DNA of 64,000 bases from Petrolisthes cinctipes (taxonomy: Eukaryota > Arthropoda > Malacostraca > Decapoda > Porcellanidae). The notes below the pieces were generated by a model. It saw only the letters and a list, made by a program, of their open reading frames with translations. It was not told the origin of the DNA and ran no database searches. Shown here piece by piece: positions 1 through 8,586 of the stretch. The position numbers and the translations under genes are program-made. The DNA is taken from positions 93,501-157,500 of the forward strand of contig JAWQEG010000259.1 in NCBI GenBank assembly GCA_033782935.1, written 5' to 3'. Position 1 is the first letter of the stretch; the number at the start of each line of letters is the position of its first letter.

Positions 1-690
1 ATGTGTGCAGTGTTGCCAGATACAGGAATACTTCCAAGTTTTAGGCTAATTTTGTCCACACTTGGGAAATCGTATTAAGAATGTACAGTAAGTAGCCCAA
101 TTGGGTGGGAAATTCAATAATATTAAATTTGGATAATTAATTTTTTGATCACCAGACGAAATAACCTGACCTGACCTAACCTAACCTAGACTGTGGCTAC
201 CTTCGGGACCTAACCTAATGTCCTTCGGGACCTAACCTAATGTCCTTCGGGACCTAACCTAATGTCCTTCGGGACCTAACCTAATGTCCTTCGGGACCTA
301 ACCTAGTGTCCTTCGGGACCTAACCTAATGTCCTTTGGGACCTAACCTAGTGTCCTTCGAGACCTAACCTAATGTCCTTCGGGACCTAACCTAGTGTCCT
401 TCGGGACCTAACCTAATGTCCTTCGGGACCTTTAGAAATAAATTAGATTCTGTGGATCGTAGCTAAAAGTATTCTGATTGGGTGGGTCGCCAAGGAGATC
501 TGGTAACACTGTCTGCCCGACCTCAGTTCGTCCCTCCGCTACAGAAATAAGTCGTATTTTAAAACTGAAATATCTAACAAAGAATACATTTCCACAAGAT
601 AATTCCACTGAGTATTGATAAAGGTAACCAAACCCTACCTAACCCAACCTAACCTAACCTAACCTGTAGCCCGCCGGCACAGATAATACC
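1..690. repeat. Intronic repeat segment, copy A, with 22-bp minisatellite
   Basis: Non-coding sequence before window exon 1. Positions 1-180 and 430-640 recur in the same order at 2766-3330, so this is a duplicated intronic or dispersed repeat. Between about 200 and 432 there are some ten head-to-tail copies of a 22-bp unit (gacctaacctaatgtccttc plus gg), with a few variants. The unit contains CCTAA pentamers like the arthropod telomere motif. No coding potential is seen. Confidence 0.8.
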
Positions 691-925
691 AATATTAGCC
701 CTATATTATTATAAGCATTCTATTGTTGACATTCTAATCTATTAACTATTATTATAAGCATTCATTTCTATTCTATATTAATGTAACGTTCTAATCTAAT
801 AATTATTATTATAAGCATTCAATTCTATTCTATATTAGAATTCTATTCTATTCTATATTAATATTCTATTCTATTCTATATTAATGTTCTATTCTATTCT
901 ATATTAATGTAATGTTCTATTCTAG
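690..925. repeat. AT-rich (ATTCT)n-type repeat before exon 1
   Basis: Imperfect repeats of attctattctatatta run up to the exon 1 acceptor. The pyrimidine-containing repeat directly precedes the acceptor tctag and probably supplies its polypyrimidine tract. Confidence 0.6.
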
Positions 926-1119
926 GGTTTCCTGCCAGAGTTCCCACATAATGACCTCGAGGAGAAGAAAAGAACACTGGAAATGTTCTTCATGGACCAG
1001 AACTTTCGTCACGGTTCACCACTAAGACTGTTCCACCACCAGCTGTGTAACGGTCACTTTAACACACAAATTAATAAAATGAAAACAATTCATAACAAAA
1101 TTCTCTATCGTGAATATAG
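926..1119 (+). CDS. NFRKB: NFRKB-like, window exon 1
   Basis: Internal exon, acceptor tctag at 921-925 and donor AG|gtgag at 1120. It encodes residues 1-64 of the window protein (phase 0 in, 2 nt out). The peptide starts GFLPEFP and continues FFMDQNFRHGSPLRLF and NGHFNTQINK. This resembles the N-terminal region of NFRKB (human pattern: FLPQFP, then SGENFRFGNPL, then DGHFNPEVVK). NFRKB is a nuclear subunit of the INO80 remodeller. The true start codon and roughly the first 80-90 residues must lie upstream of the window. Confidence 0.88.
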
Positions 1120-1124
1120 GTGAG

Positions 1125-1810
1125 TTTGGCTTAGGTTAGGATTGGTTAGGTTAGGTTAGGTTGGGTTAGGTTAGGTTTGTTTTGGTTTGGTTAGGTTAGG
1201 TTTGAGTTGGGGAGGTTACATTAGGTTAGGTTAGATTAGGAGAGATTTGGTTAGGTTAGGTTGTGTTGGGAGATGTTACATTAGGTTAGGTTTGGTTAGA
1301 TTAGGTTACGTTGGGTTAGGTTAGGTGAGGTTACATTAGGTTAGGTTAGGTTGTGTTGGGAGACGTTACATTAGGTTACGAGAGCTTAGGTTAGGTTAGG
1401 TTACATTAAGGTAATAACTTTTGTCATGGTTCACCACTAATTCTGTATCGTGAATATAGGTGAGACATATTTACTGCATTTTGTTAGGGTTGGTTAAGTT
1501 GGGTTGGGTTTGTATGGGTTAGGTTAGGTTGGATTGGGTTAGGTTAGGTTAGTTTCAATAAAGTTAGGCTATGTTATATTAAGTTAGGTTAGGTTAGGTT
1601 GTGTTAATAACTTTTGTCATGGTTCACCACTAAGACTGTTAAGACAAATTAGGGTTGGTTAAGTTGGGTTGGGTTTGTTTGGGTTAGGTTAGGTTGGATT
1701 AGGGTAGGTTTAATTGGTTTAGGTTAGGTTAGTTTCAATAAAATTAGGCTATGTTATATTAGGTTAGGTTAGGTTAGGTTGGGAAAGATGAAATTGGGTT
1801 TGGTTAGGTA
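1125..1810. repeat. Interstitial TTAGG-like repeats with two exon 1 fragments
   Basis: Degenerate (GGTTA)n, equal to the arthropod telomere pentamer TTAGG, fills the intron after exon 1. Embedded are two copies of exon 1 sequence. The one at 1415-1459 joins the HGSPL-coding stretch directly to the last 20 nt of the exon and retains the donor (gtgag at 1460). The one at 1608-1640 is only the middle stretch. Both carry substitutions and are non-coding in context. Confidence 0.75.
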
Positions 1811-2765
1811 TAGACCCCGTGTATGTGACGTCAACAGAGTTCCCTGAATATGTTTAGTAGCTCTGGCCACAGCACAAAGGCAGATATATTGAAAAATATT
1901 AAAGCATAGGATCCTGTGATCCATTTTTGATTACAGTCTGCAGCATGACTCCCATTATGGAATGTGATAGACTTCCCGAGTTTGACTTCCCGTCGATCTA
2001 TTTATATTTGATACAGTATCCATCAGTGTTTACTGGGAAGGCCATGAAAGCCTACAGGAGTCTGGAGGCATACAAGTACCACCAGTTTTATAACAACCAT
2101 ATGGTCGTGTAGATATGATGACATTATCTGGAGTGTCAATAAAAGTTACAGTAGAAAATTATCTTTCCAATAAGGTACTGTATGCTGGGCTTGAATCCAC
2201 AACAGATGTTTTTGAGGCATTTTGTCTACTTCAAGGTGTAATGCTCCCTAGTTAATTAGATGCATCAGACAACCACTCATTCACTAGGTTAAAGAGACAG
2301 TCCAGCTTGCTTGGAGTACTGTACAAAGTATTTACATCCTTCTGGATATGTTAGGTTAAATATATTCCAGTGTGACCCAAGAATATTCCTCATAACATAT
2401 TAGTGTAGAAAAGATAAGATAAAATCCTAGCTAATGAGATTGCATATAATAGCTACCGAGAAACTAGTCTTTTATAAGTTATGTTAGGTACTGAGTAGCT
2501 AACTACCTATTAACACTAGCCCCATCAATATTTCATTGGCTTTCATCACAAACTTCATCAATGTTAAAGTTAATGGTAAATCTTGCGATTATCTGCGTCC
2601 TCGATTTTCACATTTACGGTCAACCGAAATCGCCCATTTCTTTTCCCTTTTTATTTTGGAGACTGTTATATTATGTGGAAATACGTAAAAACATGAATAA
2701 CATTTGTATGTATTTACTTTGAAATGGGAGCCCGGCTTTCCTGGTGGGTTCCCGAGTTCCCGCCA
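1811..2765. other. Intron without recognised gene except a short fragment
   Basis: Unique-looking AT-rich intron sequence. The only coding-like stretch is at 1927-2112, listed separately. No splice-flanked exon compatible with the phases of exons 1 and 2 was found here. Confidence 0.5.
1927..2112 (+). pseudogene. Short fragment resembling a transposon-associated N-terminal domain
   Basis: A 61-codon open stretch. Its part LPEFDFPSIYLYLI followed by GKAMKAYRSLEAYKYHQF resembles a domain repeatedly seen in transposon-associated proteins of invertebrates (pattern DFPDIYxYL, then KAYKSLEAY). It ends after NNHMVV at a stop and has no clear partner exons. It is probably a relic of an inserted DNA element. 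An exon of the host gene is unlikely because exons 1 and 2 already join in phase. Assignment is from memory of the motif only. Confidence 0.3.
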
Positions 2766-3330
2766 CTGCGTGCAGTGTTGCCAGATACAGGAATATTTCC
2801 ATGTTTTATGCAAATTCTGTCCACACTTGGGAAATTGTATGAAGAATGTTCAAGAAGTAGCGCAGTTGTGTGGGAAATTCAATAATTTAAAATTGGGATA
2901 AATAATTTTTTGATCACCAGACGAAATAACCTGACCTACCTAACCTAACCTAGAATGTGGCTACCTTCGGGACCTAACTTAATGTCCTTCGGGACCTAAC
3001 TTAGTGTCCTTCGGGACTTTTAAAAATAAAATAGATCCTGTGGATAGGAGCTAAAAGTATCCCGATTGAGTGGGTCAGGCGTATTGTACACAACTGCCTG
3101 TTGGACCTTCTGTAATTTTGCCAAGGAGATCTGATAACACTGTCCGCCCGACCTCAGTTCGTCCCTCAGCTACAGAAATGTCGTATCTTAAAATTGCAGT
3201 ATCTAGCAAATAATACATTTCCACAAGATAATTCCACTGAGTATTGATAAAGGTAACCGAACCTAACCTAACCCAACCTATCCTAACCCAACCTATCCTA
3301 ACCAGTAGTTTGCCGGCGCAGATAATCGCA
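2766..3330. repeat. Intronic repeat segment, copy B
   Basis: Second copy of the segment at 1-690. It shares the opening gtgcagtgttgccagata, the stretch ttttttgatcaccagacg, and later ttccacaagataattccac, with scattered substitutions. Only about three copies of the cttcgggacctaac minisatellite remain here, against about ten in copy A. Exon 1 therefore lies between two direct copies. Confidence 0.8.
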
Positions 3331-3974
3331 ATATTAGCTAAATTAATGATAGGTCCTAGTACACTCTAGTAAATAAAATTCTTATTCAGTCTCAAACTAC
3401 TCTTTCTAATGATAAATAAAGTGCTCTATACATAAGATAGGACTCTTTTCAACAGTAAGCACCTGAGATAAAATGTTGACTGCATAGCCTACTTTTCACA
3501 GTTGGCTGCCAATTTTATCTTTTCACTGCAGAAATCCACATGTGTTTTTTAATTGTGTTACTTGGGAATCGATAAAAAGATAGCATGCATCCTGGTTTTT
3601 TTCCTATTTGTGCATCTGACTGTAACGAACAGAATCAATCAACCAAGTAAGTCAGACCCAGAAATTGATCCATTTAAATTCTTGTAGTACTCACGGGGAA
3701 TCGAACCCCAGACCAGAGAAATCTCGGGCAGTGATTCTACCGGGTAAGCCATAAGAGTACTCTACTGGCCTAGCTTTCGAATTTTGCCTTTAACTCTTAG
3801 GTCCGGCCACTACATGACCACCACACACGAGTAAAACATGATGAATTAGCTCTGCTGGTGACTGCACTTCCTCCAGTTACACATGTATTTTTCGTCTCAC
3901 AGACTTTTTGTTTTGCCATCCAAGCGTCGTCTGCACTGCTTAGCAGACAACGCTGATGACGTAGGTGCAAGGGG
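3331..3974. other. Intron; no gene apart from tRNA-like sequence
   Basis: AT-rich intron sequence with no coding potential. It contains the tRNA-like sequence at 3686-3761, possibly the head of a tRNA-derived SINE on the minus strand. Nothing else is recognised. Confidence 0.5.
3686..3761 (-). tRNA. tRNA-like sequence, probable tRNA-derived SINE head
   Basis: Read on the minus strand this is 76 nt. It has a perfect 7-bp acceptor stem (AGTACTC / GAGTACT), an A-box-like TGGCTTACCCGG with one mismatch to the consensus, and a perfect B box GGTTCGATTCC inside a GGGG/CCCC T-arm. The anticodon arm is irregular (GAG..CTC with a bulge and a short loop), so no anticodon can be assigned. It is more likely a SINE head or tRNA pseudogene than a working tRNA. 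Confidence 0.45.
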
Positions 3975-4205
3975 TCTATAGTTAGGTTGGGTTTGGTTAG
4001 GTTAGGTTGGGAGAGATTACATTAGGTTTGGCTGCCTAGGGTTAGGTTAAATTTGATTAGGTTAGGTTAGGTTTGGTTTGATTAGGTTAGGTTAGGTTAG
4101 GAGAGATTACATTAGGTTTGGCTGCACAGGGCTAGGTTAGGTTTGGTTTGATTAAGTTAGGTTAGGTTAGGTTGAATTTGATTAGGTTAGGTTTGATTTG
4201 ATTTG
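3975..4205. repeat. Degenerate TTAGG-like interstitial repeat
   Basis: Imperfect ggttaggttaggtt runs with interspersed gagagattacattagg motifs, like those after exon 1. Confidence 0.7.
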
Positions 4206-4263
4206 CATACAACCCCACACAACAACAACAACATCATCACCACCACCACCTCCCCATTTCCAG

Positions 4264-4390
4264 GTATCGACAGAAGCAATATTTCCATCGCACATTGGAA
4301 GAAACGTTAGTAAGAAGAAAGAGAGTATTGGACATAGTAACCCACATGCCTCCAGATGACATACCTAAAATACCAAGACTTCCTACATTG
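4264..4390 (+). CDS. NFRKB: NFRKB-like, window exon 2
   Basis: Acceptor ttccag at 4258-4263, donor TTG|gtaagt at 4391. Encodes residues 65-107: RYRQKQYFHRTLEETLVRRK, then a basic linker. This corresponds to the QQQYFHRLLKQIL helix region of vertebrate NFRKB, directly continuing exon 1. Phase 2 in, phase 0 out. Confidence 0.88.
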
Positions 4391-4674
4391 GTAAGTTTAT
4401 TGTGTGTGTGTGTGTGTTTGGAGGCTTCTGATTCCTCCTGACTATGCCACAAAACAAGCTCCTTCCATATAGGTGTGTGTGTGTTTCATGGCAATATTTG
4501 AAGGACTCATTTACCTCCAATTTTCTGACTACATCACAGGGTCTCTCTCTCTCTCTCTCTCTTTTTGTTATAATATATTTTTTTCTCAGTAATATTTCTC
4601 CTATGATATATTTTATATATCTAGCAATACAGTAATTAATAACCCCCCCCCTCCTCCCCCCCACACACACACAG
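4391..4674. repeat. Intron with (TG)n, (TC)n and C-rich tract
   Basis: Short intron between exons 2 and 3 with gt, tc and ccccccc/acacac simple repeats. The C-rich plus acacacag run forms the exon 3 acceptor. Confidence 0.7.
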
Positions 4675-4804
4675 CACAACAAGCGGAAGAGTTCTCGCAT
4701 CAGCATAGAGTACTGCACCAAGAAGCGATATTTCCGAGAGCTGGCGGTGATTAGGACGGAAGCCGACGACAATAGTGAACTCTCAAGCGACGAACTATAT
4801 CCCG
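4675..4804 (+). CDS. NFRKB: NFRKB-like, window exon 3
   Basis: Acceptor acacag at 4669-4674, donor CCCG|gtaatt at 4805. Encodes residues 108-150: HNKRKSSRISIEYCTKKRYF, then RELAVIRTEADDNSELSSDE. It matches the NFRKB stretch RYLKVLREVKEE plus ALSSDEEDL, ending in the same acidic SSDE motif. Phase 0 in, 1 nt out. Confidence 0.86.
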
Positions 4805-4810
4805 GTAATT

Positions 4811-4827
4811 TATTATTATTATTGTTA

Positions 4828-4876
<49 letters not shown>
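4811..4876. repeat. (TTA)n microsatellite
   Basis: About twenty tta units, slightly interrupted, directly before the RTE-like fragment. Confidence 0.9.
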
Positions 4877-5608
4877 GAATGGGAAGGTGGGGGGTACAGT
4901 TAGAGGTGGATGGGAATGGCAGTGCACTTGTGGACTTGTGTGTGGGGAGGAGGTTGATGGTTGCCAACACCTTCTTCCAGCACAAGGGGATACACAGGTA
5001 CACATGGAGAGTGGAAAGGAGGAGAGATGGTGAGGTGGTAGAACGGAAGGCGCTGATTGATTATGTGTGTGGATGAACGGGTGAGGAAATCGGTGGTAGA
5101 TGCGAGAGTATACAGAGGGATCGAGGGAGGGGTGTCGGACCACTATGTTGTGGTAGTAAGGTTGAAGGCACAAATGAAGTGGGTGAAGAGAGCGAGAGGA
5201 GGAGTGAGGATGAGGGTGGAGAGGTTGCAGGAGGAGGAATACAGAGAGGAGTTTAGGAGAGTAGTAGAGAGACATTTAGGAAGGTTTGACCTGGAACACA
5301 TGGAGGAAGTGGATGAGGTGAGTAGAATGTTTAAAGAAGAATTGTGAGGAGGTGTGTGGGGTGAAGAGAAAGGGGAGAGGAGTGAAAGGAACAACATGGT
5401 GGAATGAGGAGGTGAAAAGAGTAAGTGAAGAGAAAAAGAAAGCATACAGAGAGGTGGAGGGGCAGAAAAGAGAGTTGTATATAGAGAAAAAGAGAGTGGT
5501 GAGTGAGAGTAAAAGAAGAATAGATGAGGAATTTGGAAGGAATTTAAGTGAGAAGTGGAGAGAGTGCAAGATGATGTTCTGGAAGGAGGTTAAGAAAGCG
5601 AGGAAATA
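4877..5608 (+). mobile_element. RTE-like LINE fragment (endonuclease C-terminus to RT linker)
   Basis: Broken reading frames encode pieces that align by eye with the middle of the RTE-like element at 19750-23065: DLCVGRRLMVANTFFQHKGI, IHRYTW, KALIDY, SDHYVVVVRLKAQMKW, TTWWNEEVKRVSEEKKKAYR, SKRRIDEEFGRNLSEKW and MMFWKEVKKA. It covers only the end of the endonuclease (SDH motif) and the linker, with at least two frameshifts. It is bounded by (TTA)n and (TAA)n, like a microsatellite-captured fragment, and is more diverged than the other copies. Non-functional. Confidence 0.8.
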
Positions 5609-5958
5609 ATAGTAATACAGTAGTAATAATAATAATAGTAATAGTAATAATAATAGATACAATAATAATAATAATAACAATAATAATAAAAATAGTGATG
5701 ATAATAATAATAATAGTAATAGTAATAATAATAATATTAATAATGATAACAATAATAGTAATAATAACAATAATAATAACAATACCAATAGTGACAAAAA
5801 TATAAATAATAATAGTAACAATAATGATAATAAAAATAATAATAATAATAATAATAACAACAATAATAATAATAACAATAATAATAATAACAATAATAAT
5901 GCTAATAATAATAATAACAATAATAATAATAGCAATAATAATAATAATAACAATATTG

Positions 5959-5989
<31 letters not shown>

Positions 5990-6003
5990 ATAATAATAAT
6001 AAT
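5605..6003. repeat. (TAA)n array with A-tract
   Basis: About 350 bp of imperfect taa/aat/aac trinucleotides plus a run of about 28 A at 5959-5987, ending at the exon 4 acceptor. Confidence 0.9.
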
Positions 6004-6011
6004 AATAACAG

Positions 6012-6235
6012 AGGGTCCTGGAGCGTCACTGAACAAGAAACAGCGTCGCCAACTCGGAGGCCTTGAGGGATCACTACCCGGGGACCTGCTACCTGTACGG
6101 GCCACACACAGCTCCGGGTCACTCACACTCGACCTGGAACTGAAGATTACCCCAACCAGCAACCCCCTTGACCTGACCGACGACCATTTCAGGTCAATGC
6201 TAACACAACACAGACAGAGAAGGAATAAACGCGAG
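6012..6235 (+). CDS. NFRKB: NFRKB-like, window exon 4
   Basis: Acceptor aacag at 6007-6011, donor GAG|gtgaga at 6236. Encodes residues 151-225: EGPGASLNKKQRRQLGGLEG, then LTLDLELKITPTSNPLDLTD, then DHFRSMLTQHRQRRNKRE. The final basic stretch corresponds to the DLKIMLKKHHEKRK segment of NFRKB. A CR1 retrotransposon interrupts the sequence just after its donor, and the donor sequence occurs three times (6233, 6364, 11511). Phase 1 in, 0 out. Confidence 0.85.
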
Positions 6236-6244
6236 GTGAGACAT

Positions 6245-6248
<4 letters not shown>

Positions 6249-6287
<39 letters not shown>

Positions 6288-6297
6288 TCCCTCTCCT
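6249..6297. repeat. (TC)n microsatellite
   Basis: Simple tc dinucleotide tract right after the exon 4 donor. Confidence 0.9.
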
Positions 6298-6363
6298 ACT
6301 GTACCTCCTTGGTATGGGTCGTAAGACCTTTTGAGGTGCTACTTGTCCTTGTAACTCTCTCGG
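6298..6363 (+). mobile_element. 5'-truncated CR1 3' end
   Basis: The stretch gtacctccttggtatgggtc to ccttgtaactctct closely matches the 3' end of the CR1 element at 11415-11480 (ggtacc, ctctttgtatggatcgtaag, ccttgtaactc). It is followed by gaggtgagac exactly as the full element is. It looks like a severely 5'-truncated insertion of the same family, predating or neighbouring the full-length one. Confidence 0.65.
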
Positions 6364-6393
6364 GAGGTGAGACTATATTTAAGACACATACAT

Positions 6394-6441
<48 letters not shown>
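6394..6441. repeat. (TC)n microsatellite
   Basis: Simple tc tract immediately before the first unique CR1 sequence. Confidence 0.9.
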
Positions 6442-6451
<10 letters not shown>

Positions 6452-7312
6452 GAGACTACCACCTTGCCGTCGGTGAGAGAGCTTGTGTGATCTGTTTGAA
6501 TTTTGCTAGCTATGCTGGGGGACATTTAGTCCAGTTGGGTTACCCGTGCCAGAAAGGTAGCGTTATTAGGATCCTGACTAAGAGTTGTCAAATCTTCATG
6601 TTAATATTAAGTTTCACAACTGCTCTTCAACTGTCCTAAAAAAAAAAAAAAAAAAAAATCTTCATCACTTTCGATATAAGTTTTTATTGTTAAGGACCTC
6701 ACCAGCTACCTTATGCCGTGTGAGAAGGGAGGCTTTGGAACCTCCTAAAACAACGCCTTTTAACGCTCACAGGTTTCGAAAGGGCTGAGATTGAAGGGAT
6801 CTCAGGCGTGTGGGGTACGAGTAATGGAGATGCCTCAGGACCCCCGTAGGTATTCTCTTAGATTAATAAGCCTGACCAGCTCCCTGTGACCAATCTTAGG
6901 TGCCTAAAGGCTCGACTGCTCTTTGGTGAGAGCTTTCGTGCCTCGCTGGCTGCCAGGCCAGTAAAAGATCTCGGATTAAGTCGTGGACATTTAGTTTTAC
7001 TATTTGCTTTAAGTTTGGCCGCGGATGGAGGATTAGTAGGGATTAGTAGGACGACGGTTACACTTCAAGCACCCCTGTCGAAAAATCAGAGTCCCATTTA
7101 CTTAGGACTCTTGTGCTGCTCAGTTGGGAGCTGCGGCACGATTGGGGCCGTCCGGCCCAGGGGAGACCTTAGGGTTGGTGTGCTTGGCTCATAAGGTTTC
7201 TGTTGGCCGAACGACCGAAAACCTTCTGGAAGTAGGCGGATGAGACTTATGCGAGACCAAATCACATAACCTTTTCTTTTGTATTATTGGTCTTAAATTG
7301 AATTAGAGCGAG
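6442..7312 (+). promoter_or_regulatory. CR1 5' untranslated region
   Basis: About 870 bp with no long conserved frame precedes ORF1. In LINEs the internal promoter lies in this region. No specific promoter element is recognised. The region starts after the (TC)n tract with tatgctctctcgagactacc. Confidence 0.5.
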
Positions 7313-8586
7313 ATGACTGGTCCATCAGCAAGAAAATTTACATGTACTACATGCAAGGTGTACCGCTGGTGTGAGGACTTCAGCGGGAGGAGTGCGAGCG
7401 ACCTAGACTCCTCGAGTGTCTGCGACTTTTGCAAACTCGAGGAGAGGTTGATGAAGCACATCTCACTGCTCACGAAGGAGAACAACTCCCTAAAGGAGGA
7501 AGTTCTCCGGATGGACTCACAGAGGTGTGACTGCCATGTGAGAGACAAGGCAGTCCAAGGAGCTTCTTCACCGGAGAGCTCCACCACGGTGGTAAAGAAT
7601 AAGAAGAAGAACAAGAAGAAGAAGAACAAGAAAAAGAACTACAAGAAGAAGAACAACAACAATGAAGAGGGAAAAGAGACTGCAGAAGGAAAAGAGACTG
7701 CAGAAAAGTGTGATGGAAAAGAGGAGGGGAATATGGAGAAGGGAGAAAAACCCAAGAAGACAGTTGAGGAGGGATTAGAGGAAAGTGAGGAATCAAATAA
7801 GAAGGAAAAGAAAATGAAGAAGGAAAAGAAGAAGAAGAAGCAACCTGGAGGAAGTGACGAGCCCGGCAGGAATTCAAAACACTCTCGGGTTCCTCACAAG
7901 GCATCTCGTGCTCCTACCAAGGAGAGGCCTGTGGATATACACATTGTAGGTGATTCCCAGGCACGAGGGCTGCAACCCCTAATGGCAGATCGCCTTCACA
8001 CTTCTGTGAAGGTGAATTGTTTGCCAGGTTGTGGCAATGCTGACCTCCGAAAGGAAGCTGAGAGGATCCAAACGTCCAGATCTGCTGTCATTGCACTCAT
8101 GGTGAGTGTAATGACATCTACCTGAGAAATGGTAGAGTAGGCATGACCGAAGGAGTCCTCTCGGATGTGCTCGGTGCAGTAGATGACTGTGGGTTAAAAA
8201 CCCGCAGAAGGGTAGTTGTTGGCATGCTCCCAAGGAGAGGCCCTTTAGGGACTGCTCTGTCAAAGAACATTGCAGTAAATCAGCGCCTGGCTGATTTGTG
8301 TACTGCCGAGGGGGTGTTCTTTGTGGACCCCTACACCTCACTCTTTGGTAGAGACGACCTCTACCAGAGGGATGGCACACATCTCTCACTAAAGGGGAAA
8401 GAAGTGCTTTCCAAATTAATGGAAGACGCCGTCCGACGATGTCTCAGGAGCACTCGACCGAGCGTGGAGGAGAGCTCTCGTCGCTATGCTAGAGTGACCC
8501 CAGAGAAGACATTCGCTGAGATCCTGAAGAAGGATATCCCCAGCACTACCAAGACAATGACCAATCCGGGAAACGGAAGAGTATAG
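7313..8586 (+). pseudogene. CR1 ORF1: zinc finger, coiled coil, SGNH esterase; frameshifted
   Basis: Starts at ATG 7313. Residues 1-45 have CTTC and CDFC cysteine pairs (a zinc-finger-like pattern), followed by a coiled-coil-like LLTKENNSLKEEVLR and a long K/E/N-rich charged linker. From about residue 200 an SGNH-hydrolase fold begins with IHIVGDSQARGL (block I). The frame breaks near 8095. The next frame carries block III HGECND at about 8097-8114 and the terminal block RDGTHLSLKGKEVLSKL near 8369. It ends at TAG 8584. Such esterase ORF1 proteins are known in CR1 elements, where they bind RNA/lipid. One indel separates the two halves. Confidence 0.82.

Noticed and set aside
4383..6162. Minus-strand frames with poly-Asn, poly-Ile and poly-Leu
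   Set aside because: Antisense of (TAA)n and of the RTE-like fragment; no domain or splice context.
7470..7904. Minus-strand Ser-rich frame opposite CR1 ORF1
   Set aside because: Shadow of the K/E-rich linker on the coding strand.
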